The notes under the pieces are model-generated. The model saw only the letters and a program-made list of their open reading frames with translations. It was not told the DNA's origin and did no database searches. A stretch of DNA of 6,524 nucleotides from Actinomycetota bacterium (lineage in GTDB: Bacteria > Actinomycetota > Actinomycetes > S36-B12 > UBA10799): positions 1 to 6,524 of the forward strand of contig JAUPKO010000203.1 of NCBI GenBank assembly GCA_030837395.1, written 5' to 3'. The position numbers were made by a program, and so were the translations under genes. Below, piece after piece: positions 1 to 6,524 of this stretch. How positions within the stretch are numbered: the stretch's first letter is position 1; every line of letters starts with the position of its first letter.

Positions 1-960
1 ATGAAGCTGCGTGGGCTGAACGCCGCAGCGGTGCGCATTCAGGCGGCGGTCAGCGCGACCCCCTCCCCCACGGACCCGGATGCCACGGACGAGTTGGTGC
101 GATTCGCGTGGGAGCAGATGGAGTCCGCGACGTCCTCGTCCTACAGCCGGTCGGTCATGGGCATGCCCGAGGTGTTCGACCGGTGGGTCAACCGACCCGA
201 GAGCGTGGGAATCCCGATCGGGTTCGACCTGTTCAACAAGATCACCGGGCTGAAGGGCGCGCACCTGGGCCACCTGGTGCTTATCGCGGCACGGCCGGCG
301 ACCGGCAAGTCGACGGTGCTGGCGCAGGCGGCGGTCGCGGCGGCGAACTCCGGCGTCGGAGTGCTGTATGTGACGCTGGAGATGGTCGCCGAGGAGGTCC
401 TCGAGCGGTGCATGGCCAACCAACTGACCACGAGCATGCGGGACCTGCGCGAGCACGGGGTCGCGCACCTGCCGACGGCGCTGAACCGGATCCGCGTTAT
501 CGACTCATCGACCACGACTTCCGACATTGCCGCGGTCATCCGGCAGTCGCGGCGCAGTCCCACTCCGATCGGGCTGGTGCTGGTCGACTACCTGCAACAG
601 CTCACTCCCCCGGGTCGCTCCGGCGAGAACCGGCAGACCGAGGTCGCCGCCATTTCACGGTCGCTGAAGCGACTCGCGGTCGACGAGCGGGTCGCGGTTA
701 TCGCCGCGTCCCAGCTGAATCGCGCTTCTGAGGCACGAGCGGACAAGCGTCCGAGCCTGGCGGACCTGCGGGAGTCCGGCCAGCTCGAGGCCGATGCCGA
801 CGTCGTTGTCCTCATGCACCGCGATCCCGCGGAGCCGTTCGAGATCGAGTTCATCATTGCGAAGAACCGCCATGGCGCCACCGGCGGTTTCGCCGCCGAG
901 CCGGACTTCAGTCGGTCGGTGGTGCTGGAGACGCCGGGGTCGCAGTCGCTCGCCGTATAG
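1..960 (+). CDS. DnaB-family replicative helicase, C-terminal RecA-like motor domain (5' end possibly outside window)
   Basis: ATP-driven 5'-3' DNA-unwinding motor of the DnaB type, which normally works as a hexameric ring at a replication fork. The helicase core runs from about residue 65 to 305. Walker A is ARPATGKST (97-105, Lys103). The LEM motif at 126-128 carries the likely catalytic Glu127. Walker B is LVLVDYLQQ (192-200, Asp196). The sensor segment ends in SQLNR with Gln238, the DLRESG signature is at 255-260, and KNRHG at 288-292 supplies the arginine-finger equivalent Arg290. All motifs look intact. Residues 1-60 match the linker that follows the N-terminal primase-binding domain in DnaB. 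The ATG at base 1 may therefore be an internal methionine of a longer gene, or this is a form lacking the N-terminal domain; the window cannot decide. With standard chromosomal DnaB at about 450-490 residues, this could also be an accessory, phage-type or element-borne paralogue. The TAG stop is at 958-960. Confidence 0.9.
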   Translation: MKLRGLNAAAVRIQAAVSATPSPTDPDATDELVRFAWEQMESATSSSYSRSVMGMPEVFDRWVNRPESVGIPIGFDLFNKITGLKGAHLGHLVLIAARPATGKSTVLAQAAVAAANSGVGVLYVTLEMVAEEVLERCMANQLTTSMRDLREHGVAHLPTALNRIRVIDSSTTTSDIAAVIRQSRRSPTPIGLVLVDYLQQLTPPGRSGENRQTEVAAISRSLKRLAVDERVAVIAASQLNRASEARADKRPSLADLRESGQLEADADVVVLMHRDPAEPFEIEFIIAKNRHGATGGFAAEPDFSRSVVLETPGSQSLAV

Positions 961-1067
961 CGCTCCTTCTGGTCGCTCGCGGCGCCCCTCGCGTGCTCTG
1001 TCGCGGCGGGCCGTGGATGTCGGATCGCTCCGCTCGTCTTGTTTGTTGTCCCGTGCGCTCTGAAGGT
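961..1067. other. Short convergent intergenic region between helicase and CHAT operon
   Basis: These 107 bp separate two genes that converge on each other, so transcripts from both sides should end here or nearby. No convincing terminator is visible. The best candidate is a 4-bp stem with a 4-nt loop at 1021-1032 (CGGATCGCTCCG), followed on the + strand by a T-rich stretch at about 1038-1049. On the minus strand the same stem would close a GCGA loop of the stable GNRA type, but without a T tract after it. The stem is too short to call a terminator. No gene, repeat or promoter is apparent. Confidence 0.5.
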
Positions 1068-2219
1068 CTAGGACGCAGACGGCATGCTGTAGGCGGCTAT
1101 GGACGCCCAGAGAACTGGGCTGGTACCGAGGCTTGGCGCATCAACCCATGCTCGGAGTTGCTGACGTTTCCACTCATTCAGATGGGAGATCGGGTCCGAA
1201 GACGCGAGCGCCTCGTCGACGGCCAGCCCCAGGGCGGTGGTGGCGCCACCCGTGGTCTGGTCGCTGGGCAACGTCCACCGGGAGGCCATGACCACGTCTG
1301 CTCCCCTCTCCATGACAGCAGCCACCAGCCCGAGTGGTTCGGGGAATGCTTGATCCAAGCCACTGCCGCAGGCGACGAGGCCGACATTCGGAGGCAGCGA
1401 CCACATCCCGGCGTCGCCGTTCCCAGCCGACTCGGCGAGGAGATCATGGGCGGCAAGCGGGCGCCCACCCGATACGGATCGTGTCGCGCCCGGAACCGCC
1501 GCGTGGTCGCTGAGCATGATTCCTGCAGCACTGGCGTCTTCAGCTGCCGGAAGGCAGTGACCGAAGAAGGTCAGCCTGCGGGGCTGTTGGGTCAGCAAGT
1601 GCGCTTTCAGCATCTCCCGGTCGACGAACTCCTGCGGGAACCATGGGGCGGTTCCAATGCGCCTCTCCCACGCCGACACCGACTCGGTCGGAAGCACCCG
1701 TCCTAGGCGCGTCACGGGGTCAACGACGAAGACAGCCTCGCTGTAGTACTCGCGACCGGGCGGACGAAAGGCACCCACGACTGTTGCGGGTACGGCCATG
1801 CGCACGTCGAACACTTCCACGAGGCGCCGCCCATCTCCGGGAAGGGTGAGGATCTCCCAAGGGAGCGAGGCCAGGCTCGGTGACGGGTTGACGACCAGTT
1901 GCGGGCGGCGGCTCGACGTTGCTAGGTCCACCCGATCCACAAGTCCTTCGGGCAGCAGCAATTCGCCCAGGTTCTCGGCCGCGGCAGACTCCTTGAGGGG
2001 ATCCGCAGCCGCCCTGAGGGCAGCACCCAGATCAAGTTCCGGGTCGGCGCCGACGATGCTGAGCGGCCACCATTCGTATGCGGACTCGAGCACGTCGTCC
2101 ACGTCATCGACGTCGAGAATCGTCCCCGATGGTTCGTCGTCTCCGTCAAGTGTGGTGTGCCACACGGCCAGGCTTCCTGTGAACTCAAAGAGGCTCAGGT
2201 AGTGCCGGCTCGGGCTCAT
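1068..2219 (-). CDS. CHAT-domain (caspase-like) cysteine protease, stand-alone
   Basis: Predicted cytoplasmic caspase-fold cysteine protease of the CHAT (caspase HetF associated with TPRs) family. The domain spans about residues 84-375. It opens with LGELLLPEGLVDRV and LPWEIL (119-124), the typical CHAT entry. The catalytic His motif is LTFFGHC (His221). The catalytic Cys motif is VGLVACGSG (Cys284), the usual AC-x-x-G pattern. The segment GLVAAVMERGADVVMASRW (297-315) and a closing PVLWASIAAY (368-377) complete the family pattern. Unlike most CHAT proteins it has no TPRs of its own; the first 80 or so residues are a small strand-rich lead-in with an acidic patch (DVDDVDDV, 36-43). His221 is followed by Cys222 where glycine is usual. 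It is the last gene of the operon, and its ATG overlaps the preceding TGA by 4 nt (ATGA, 2216-2219) behind a strong ribosome-binding site. There is no signal peptide or membrane segment. The family call is firm; the substrate is unknown and is probably a co-encoded protein. Confidence 0.88.
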   Translation of the reverse strand: MSPSRHYLSLFEFTGSLAVWHTTLDGDDEPSGTILDVDDVDDVLESAYEWWPLSIVGADPELDLGAALRAAADPLKESAAAENLGELLLPEGLVDRVDLATSSRRPQLVVNPSPSLASLPWEILTLPGDGRRLVEVFDVRMAVPATVVGAFRPPGREYYSEAVFVVDPVTRLGRVLPTESVSAWERRIGTAPWFPQEFVDREMLKAHLLTQQPRRLTFFGHCLPAAEDASAAGIMLSDHAAVPGATRSVSGGRPLAAHDLLAESAGNGDAGMWSLPPNVGLVACGSGLDQAFPEPLGLVAAVMERGADVVMASRWTLPSDQTTGGATTALGLAVDEALASSDPISHLNEWKRQQLRAWVDAPSLGTSPVLWASIAAYSMPSAS

Positions 2220-3676
2220 CGCTCCTCCGCCAAGGCGAGGAACGCCTCGACGAGCAGGAGGGAACGGGCCACGTCGGGCAGGGGCAATCCGGCTGAGACG
2301 TGATCTCCGTCGGCCGTCACTGATGACGTCAACTCCGATATCGGGGGCAGCGATGCGGGGGAATCGCCATCAGGCACTGCCTCACTTAGGGACAGGCGAG
2401 CATCGGCCATCCACGTCCGCACCTGGTGGGCGAGTGCTGGCCTCTTCTCGAGTCCAAGCCAGTCACGGGCGACATCCGTGCGAAAGGCGACGGTTGCCCT
2501 GATGGCATCCCGCTGCGCCCGGGCCGCTGCCGCACTTGACCCCGTACGGACGCGCCCCGTGTACGACACATGTCGCACATACGGCACGAGCTCGCCAGCA
2601 CCCGATGGCTTTAGTCCAGCCGGAAGTCGCCCAACCGCCCTCAGCACTCCACTTGGCGCCGGCTTCATCGGCAGCGGATCACCGAGAGGCTCTCCCGTCA
2701 CGGGATCCACGAGCTGCGCCACCAACCCGCCGGACTGATCGGCACTCACGTCCGAGGCGACCTCGACCGTGATCTCGACCCTTCGCGCTCTCAGGTCCAC
2801 CGTGGCTCGAATGGTGCCCTCGTCCGATACCAGCAAACCAGGGGGGACGGCATGCCAATCGACGCTGGCGGGCTCGAGCTCGATGGGCTCGGATCCGTCT
2901 TGCCTCGTCGGCATCGAGAGCGCACCAATCGCGTAGTTCGACATAGGGACGCTGGCGACAGCGAACGCTGCCCCCCCTAGTACGGCGGCTAGGTCGGGCG
3001 CTGCCATGGCCGAGGCCGACTGGGCGACATCCCAGGTTCGCCAAAGATCCTCGAACTCACCTGCATCGTTGGGCACGCCGCCCGCTTCATCCCAGTTGCT
3101 CAACAGCCTCGTCAGCGACGGAGTGTGTTCCTGGTTCGGTCCTAGGACCTCGATGGCATCCGCCGCATCTGCCCGGAGCATCTCGACGAGCTTGCTTGGA
3201 AGAGAGGAGTCGGCGGCCTCACGGAGCCACCAGCCGATAGCAGCGGCACCACCACTGGCAAGCGCGTCGAAGGCCGCCCGACCCATGCCGGCCCGCCAAC
3301 TCGTGATCCCCACATCAGCCAGGAGGATGCCTCGTGGGACTGGGTTAGGACACCACTGGAGCCACCACTCGGCAATGGCCATTTCCACAAGGGCGCCGAG
3401 GGCGTCCGTGGCGATGACCAAGTCGCTTCCGTCGCGTGTGATCACGAGCTCGGCCAGCACCGCGTCTGCAGCATCCTGACTCTCGAAACTGATACTCGTG
3501 ACCACACTCGGCCGCGCCATGTCCACGGAGACCACTCCGCCGGCGATACGCCCACGTGCCGGGGGCAGGAGGGAAGCCGGCGGAGGAGTTGCCGGATCGG
3601 AGCGACCATCATCCCGGGCAGCGCCGAACAAGAACTCGATTCCTTGGCGCGTGGGCACCCGCCTCATAGCCGTCAC
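2216..3676 (-). CDS. Unknown protein of CHAT/sigma-like operon, beta-rich central domain
   Basis: I do not recognise this 486-residue protein. Residues 1-60 are Pro/Ala-rich and probably flexible. Residues 60-255 look mostly helical, with Trp clusters (WWLQW at 104-108, WW at 149-150). Residues 262-375 are strand-rich with repeated Val/Ile/Leu alternation (for example RVEITVEVASDV, 299-310, and GGLVAQLVDPVTGEPLGDPL, 316-335), suggesting a beta-sandwich-type domain. A helical C-terminus follows, including a charged segment around 380-430. There is a mildly hydrophobic Ala/Gly-rich patch at 229-253, too weak and polar to call a membrane helix, and no signal peptide. The GTG start at 3676 is preferred over the ATG three codons later because it has a well-spaced ribosome-binding site and forms a 4-nt GTGA overlap with the upstream stop. 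Placed between the sigma-like gene and the protease gene, it is a candidate protease substrate, adaptor or effector; this is inferred from position only. Confidence 0.8.
   Translation of the reverse strand: MTAMRRVPTRQGIEFLFGAARDDGRSDPATPPPASLLPPARGRIAGGVVSVDMARPSVVTSISFESQDAADAVLAELVITRDGSDLVIATDALGALVEMAIAEWWLQWCPNPVPRGILLADVGITSWRAGMGRAAFDALASGGAAAIGWWLREAADSSLPSKLVEMLRADAADAIEVLGPNQEHTPSLTRLLSNWDEAGGVPNDAGEFEDLWRTWDVAQSASAMAAPDLAAVLGGAAFAVASVPMSNYAIGALSMPTRQDGSEPIELEPASVDWHAVPPGLLVSDEGTIRATVDLRARRVEITVEVASDVSADQSGGLVAQLVDPVTGEPLGDPLPMKPAPSGVLRAVGRLPAGLKPSGAGELVPYVRHVSYTGRVRTGSSAAAARAQRDAIRATVAFRTDVARDWLGLEKRPALAHQVRTWMADARLSLSEAVPDGDSPASLPPISELTSSVTADGDHVSAGLPLPDVARSLLLVEAFLALAEER
2222..2228 (-). 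promoter_or_regulatory. Ribosome-binding site of the CHAT protease gene
   Basis: GGAGGAG lies just upstream of the ATG at 2219, with 4 nt between GGAGG and the start codon. It sits inside the last codons of the 486-residue gene. It supports this ATG as the start and suggests initiation by ribosomes finishing the upstream gene. Confidence 0.75.
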
Positions 3677-5073
3677 TGCTCACCTCCACCTGTTCTACCC
3701 GATCCCGCGCTCCTCTTGACGGCTTCAAGGGCCGTGATCCCTACCGTCCACGCCTCCGCTCTCGACCGCCCACGGCCTCCCAGGCCAGCCGCGAGTCCCG
3801 GAGACTGGCGGTGCTCCAGGTGCTCGGCCAACAAACCCAGAATCTCTTCTTCAGTTCCGGAGTAAAGGGCGTCATCAGCCCAGGAGAACAGAGCATCCAC
3901 GCATTCGCTGGGCAATCGCTTGAGCGACTTGTCGTAAGCGAGGTGCACCGCGAGGGGATTCGACGTGACGTCGCTTGGTCGACCCTCGTCGAGGCCCTCG
4001 AATGGGGTGCCGGCCAGGGTGCCTCGTCGGGCGTTCGCTCGTCCTATCGCCCCAGCGACACAGTCCCGGAGGCAGCTGATGAACCACTTCGTCATCGCTT
4101 CGGAGGACGTGTCCTCCACGAGCCCACACTCCGCGCGATGAATGTGGTTGACGACCTTCTCGACTGCCTCCACCATCGCGTCGTGGCGCACATCGAGACG
4201 GTCCTGCCCATCGTGAACTCCCCCACGTCTGATCTGCTTGTCGAAGAGGGGTGAACCGGCGAGGGTCCAGAACTCTGCCAAACGCGCACGATAGAACGGC
4301 GACCCGGCCGGATACCACGCAATCGTCGCCACCGAGTTGACCAATGCGCCCACGTCGGTGACGGACTGGTTCATGCGCGCGCACTCCTTGACGCGCATAG
4401 CCACCGTCCCACGCACGACTTCCGGTGAGGGACGATGTTCGTCGGGAGCATGCGGCGGGCGTCCCTCCTCGATCGCCTGGGCAAGCTGGTCGTCCGTGTA
4501 GTCCTCAAGGCTCAGCCGCGTGTCTGCTTCTTCCTCAACCCGACGGATGAGCACCGCGGCGATGGCTTCCGCATCTATGCCGTGAGCCCGGCCGAGGGCT
4601 GCCACGGCATCGATGACCTCGTCGGGCGGGGCGCCGTCGGTGATGCCGTCCCTGACGTGGCTCTCGTGCAGAGCGGCACGCCAGACCGCCTCGATCGTGG
4701 CCTTACGAGCCCGGTCATACAGCGAGTCGCGTACGCGCTTGTCGCCTCGTGCCGCCGCGCGAGCCCGCTCAACGGCGCCGTTCTGCAGCGCGTCGACCAG
4801 GACTTGGAGCTGTCCCAACCGGGTGATCACGTCATCGGCGGCCTGGATGTCGAAGTCCCGGCTCCCTCGGGAGCAGGCGGCAAATTCCAGACGTGGCTGG
4901 TCGCGCCACCAGGGTGGCGTCTCACCGCTGCGGGTGATCATGGCGAAACGCGTGACCACGGCGCGGATTCGGAGTGTTGCCGGGATGCCGAGCTCCTGAC
5001 TCATCCGGTGAAGCACGTGGTCGCCCTTCGACTGCGAGCGCGGCAGCGTGAGCCGGCGCTCGCGGAGACTCAT
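3673..5073 (-). CDS. Putative divergent sigma-70-like regulatory protein
   Basis: The C-terminal half of this 466-residue protein follows the plan of a small sigma factor. Residues about 240-351 resemble region 2: a helix with RHDAMVEAVEKVVNHI (296-311), then MTKWFISCLRDCVAGAIGRA (327-346) and a basic end NARRG (347-351), like the core-binding and -10-reading helices that end in an Arg-rich patch. Residues about 381-455 resemble region 4: DKSLKRLPSE (381-390), an Ala/Leu/Glu-rich first helix around GTEEEILGLLAEHL, then GRGRSRAEAWTVGITALEAVKR (433-454) as a possible DNA-reading helix. Residues 1-235, before the sigma-like part, are helical and charged and I do not recognise them; they could be a sensing, inhibitory or cleavable arm. 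The start overlaps the TPR gene stop by 4 nt (ATGA, 5070-5073). Its ribosome-binding site is poor, a run of seven G at 5078-5084 rather than GGAGG, so expression probably depends on coupling. The reading frame is solid; the sigma-like call is pattern-based and could be an unrelated helical protein. Confidence 0.7.
   Translation of the reverse strand: MSLRERRLTLPRSQSKGDHVLHRMSQELGIPATLRIRAVVTRFAMITRSGETPPWWRDQPRLEFAACSRGSRDFDIQAADDVITRLGQLQVLVDALQNGAVERARAAARGDKRVRDSLYDRARKATIEAVWRAALHESHVRDGITDGAPPDEVIDAVAALGRAHGIDAEAIAAVLIRRVEEEADTRLSLEDYTDDQLAQAIEEGRPPHAPDEHRPSPEVVRGTVAMRVKECARMNQSVTDVGALVNSVATIAWYPAGSPFYRARLAEFWTLAGSPLFDKQIRRGGVHDGQDRLDVRHDAMVEAVEKVVNHIHRAECGLVEDTSSEAMTKWFISCLRDCVAGAIGRANARRGTLAGTPFEGLDEGRPSDVTSNPLAVHLAYDKSLKRLPSECVDALFSWADDALYSGTEEEILGLLAEHLEHRQSPGLAAGLGGRGRSRAEAWTVGITALEAVKRSAGSGRTGGGEQ
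3681..3687 (-). promoter_or_regulatory. Ribosome-binding site deciding the GTG start of the 486-residue protein
   Basis: GGAGGTG lies upstream of GTG 3676 with 6 nt between GGAGG and the start. Spacing to the alternative ATG at 3667 would be about 15 nt, which is too long, so the GTG is the likely start. Confidence 0.75.
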
Positions 5074-6524
5074 ACCGCCCCCCCAAGTCGCAGCGTCTGG
5101 TCACAGGCCATCCTGACTCCGTATCGCTGCTTGGCGAGGTCGTGGTAGCGCGCCAGGGCGATTGTCCCCCACGGCATGACCAGCATCGGCGGCGCAGACA
5201 GGGCGATATCGCCCGCCAGCTCTGTCAGCGATCCCACGCCCCCAAGGAGGTGCGCCGCCATCTCGTCAGGCGTGGCTTCCTCGCCTCCGGAGTCGGGGGC
5301 CAGCGCAGGCCTCCCGACAAGGCGGGGCGCAAGCGCCGCACTCGACGTTGACATCGGCTCCCGGCGATGAATGACTCCGAACATCCGCACCGTCTCTGCC
5401 AGTTCAACGAGGGCGCGGCCGCCTTCTGAGAACTGGGCGATCCACGCAGCGCGATCAGCGGCCTGTGCGAACTCAGTTGTCAGGCGCATCCGCACCTGGA
5501 CGTCTCGGACCGTCAGTCGTAGCGCTCCCAGCCCGAGGGCTGCTGGAATCGCTTGATCGAGGCACCGCTCCACTTTCTCTTGCATCAGGTCGTCGTCGTC
5601 CTCTTCCTCGATCACGTTGAGGAAGTCGGCCAAGGCGTGGACGCTGTCGGCGGTCAACCGCACGCTGACCAAGCCAAGCATCGCCGCATCCTCGGACGCC
5701 CGCGCTGACTGGATGCAAGCCTCGCCGAAACAGTCGTCCTCGATCAGCAGACTGGCCAGATTGGCCCTCATCGTCGCCGCTCTGGCCAGGGCTCCCATGT
5801 CCACCAGACCCTCGATCAGCGCCTGCATGTGCCCGAGTTCCCCACCCGGACCGCCCGTGTCGCGGGCCACCAGTCCTCGCACGTAGGCGATGGCAGCCTG
5901 GGACTCGCCTGCTTCAGGCCCGTCAAGAAGGGCCTGCGCGCGATTGCAGGCAGCCAAGGCGTCTTCCGCGCTCCCCTGCATCGCGTAGCAGGCGGCAAGA
6001 TTCTGCTCGACGATCCCCAGGATGCGGTCATAGCCGAGTCCTCGTTCCTCGGGAGCGATCTCGATCAGCTTCTCGCGAAGGGGCAGGAGCAATTCGGCGG
6101 CCTGGCTCCCCCTCCCCGCGGTGAGGAGGCCAAGGGCTCGGCCGATCGTGAGTGCGTCATCGATGTCGACGGCGTGGGACGACGCCCAGTCCTGGGCTCG
6201 CCGCGCAGCGGCACGGCCTTCCTCGATCCGGCCCACCTGGGCCAGCGCCTCCACTTCGCAGGTCAGCACTCCAGACGTCAGGTCAAGCCAGTCTGACTCC
6301 GACCACGTCCGGTGGAGCTCAGTGCCGATACCTTCGTCGAAGGCATGCTCAAGCAGGAAGCTGCCAGCGGGTGTCAAGTGGCGCAGCGCCTCGACAGGCA
6401 TGGCCGCCCAAAGCAGCAGGATTCCCATGTCGGCACGCGCGATCACGTCGGGCCTGGCAAGTGAGTCCAGACTCTCGAGCTGCGCAGAGGTCTGCCCGAG
6501 ACTGTCGCGCGCCGTCTGCAGGTC
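5070..6524 (-). CDS. TPR-like helical-repeat protein, 5' end beyond the window
   Basis: The reading frame stays open to the right edge, giving 484 visible residues, so the N-terminus is missing. The GTG at 6446 is not a reliable start, because 26 sense codons precede it in frame. Counting from the edge, TPR-like helix pairs are recognisable at about 90-114 (EVEALAQVGRIEEGRAAARR), 175-200 (NLAACYAMQGSAEDALAACN), and more weakly at 31-55, 127-150 and 251-285. They have the usual small residue at position 8 and Ala near position 20. An acidic patch, EEEDDDD, lies at 306-312. The C-terminal 110 residues leave the repeat pattern. TPRs bind peptides or protein partners; here they may sense a trigger or dock the CHAT protease, which lacks its own repeats. 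It is the first visible gene of the operon and overlaps the next by 4 nt. An additional N-terminal domain upstream of the window is possible. Confidence 0.75.
   Translation of the reverse strand, partial: DLQTARDSLGQTSAQLESLDSLARPDVIARADMGILLLWAAMPVEALRHLTPAGSFLLEHAFDEGIGTELHRTWSESDWLDLTSGVLTCEVEALAQVGRIEEGRAAARRAQDWASSHAVDIDDALTIGRALGLLTAGRGSQAAELLLPLREKLIEIAPEERGLGYDRILGIVEQNLAACYAMQGSAEDALAACNRAQALLDGPEAGESQAAIAYVRGLVARDTGGPGGELGHMQALIEGLVDMGALARAATMRANLASLLIEDDCFGEACIQSARASEDAAMLGLVSVRLTADSVHALADFLNVIEEEDDDDLMQEKVERCLDQAIPAALGLGALRLTVRDVQVRMRLTTEFAQAADRAAWIAQFSEGGRALVELAETVRMFGVIHRREPMSTSSAALAPRLVGRPALAPDSGGEEATPDEMAAHLLGGVGSLTELAGDIALSAPPMLVMPWGTIALARYHDLAKQRYGVRMACDQTLRLGGAV

Noticed and set aside
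1021..1049. Short hairpin CGGATCGCTCCG followed by a T-rich stretch, as a terminator for the helicase gene
   Set aside because: The stem has only 4 bp and the T stretch is interrupted and starts several bases after the stem; too weak to annotate as a terminator.
993..1706. 237-residue + strand open frame opposite the CHAT gene
   Set aside because: Antisense to a gene with clear catalytic motifs; Arg/Pro/Gly-rich composition typical of shadow frames in GC-rich DNA, with no recognisable domain.
2922..2992. Mildly hydrophobic Ala/Gly-rich segment in the 486-residue protein as a membrane helix or pore (gasdermin-like) region
   Set aside because: Too polar and interrupted by Pro, Ser and Asn; the protein is also much longer than bacterial gasdermins, and no lipidation-type N-terminus is present.
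3006..3479. 157-residue + strand frame opposite the 486-residue gene
   Set aside because: Ser/Ala/Arg-rich shadow frame with no motif; the minus-strand gene has a good ribosome-binding site and fits the operon.
4435..5148. 237-residue + strand open frame opposite the sigma-like and TPR genes
   Set aside because: Antisense across a coupled gene junction, no ribosome-binding site or family features; best explained by codon bias of the real minus-strand genes.
1..6524. CRISPR array or type III-E components next to the CHAT/TPR genes
   Set aside because: No regularly spaced direct repeats and no Cas-like protein visible; the similarity to the type III-E system is limited to the parts list.

Overview
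The window is GC-rich (about two-thirds G+C by eye), with actinobacterial-style features: GTG as well as ATG starts, strongly GC-biased third positions, Ala/Arg/Gly-rich products, and genes overlapping by 4 nt. No single sequence feature identifies the genus.

Layout. On the + strand, bases 1-960 encode the RecA-like motor domain of a DnaB-family replicative helicase. It ends about 100 bp before the 3' end of a second block that faces it. Everything from 1068 to the right edge is one tightly packed minus-strand operon. In transcription order it holds: (1) a TPR-like helical-repeat protein whose 5' end lies beyond the window; (2) a 466-residue protein whose C-terminal half looks like a divergent sigma-70-type factor (region 2-like helices, then a region 4-like helix-turn-helix); (3) a 486-residue protein of unknown function with a beta-rich middle; (4) a 383-residue CHAT-domain (caspase-like) cysteine protease with His and Cys dyad candidates in place. 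All three junctions are 4-nt stop/start overlaps, so the four products are probably made together.

Interpretation. A TPR module, a CHAT protease and a sigma-like protein made from one transcript resemble, in parts list only, known protease-signalling systems. One example is type III-E CRISPR, where a TPR-CHAT protease cleaves a regulator that controls a sigma factor. Here the TPR and CHAT parts are on separate polypeptides and no CRISPR array is visible. The working model is that the TPR protein senses or scaffolds, the CHAT protein cleaves, and the sigma-like and/or unknown protein is substrate, partner or output. This is inference. The domain calls for the helicase and CHAT protein are firm, the TPR call is reasonable, and the sigma-like call is tentative. 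No RNA gene, insertion sequence, CRISPR array or operon promoter was found; the operon promoter must lie to the right of the window.
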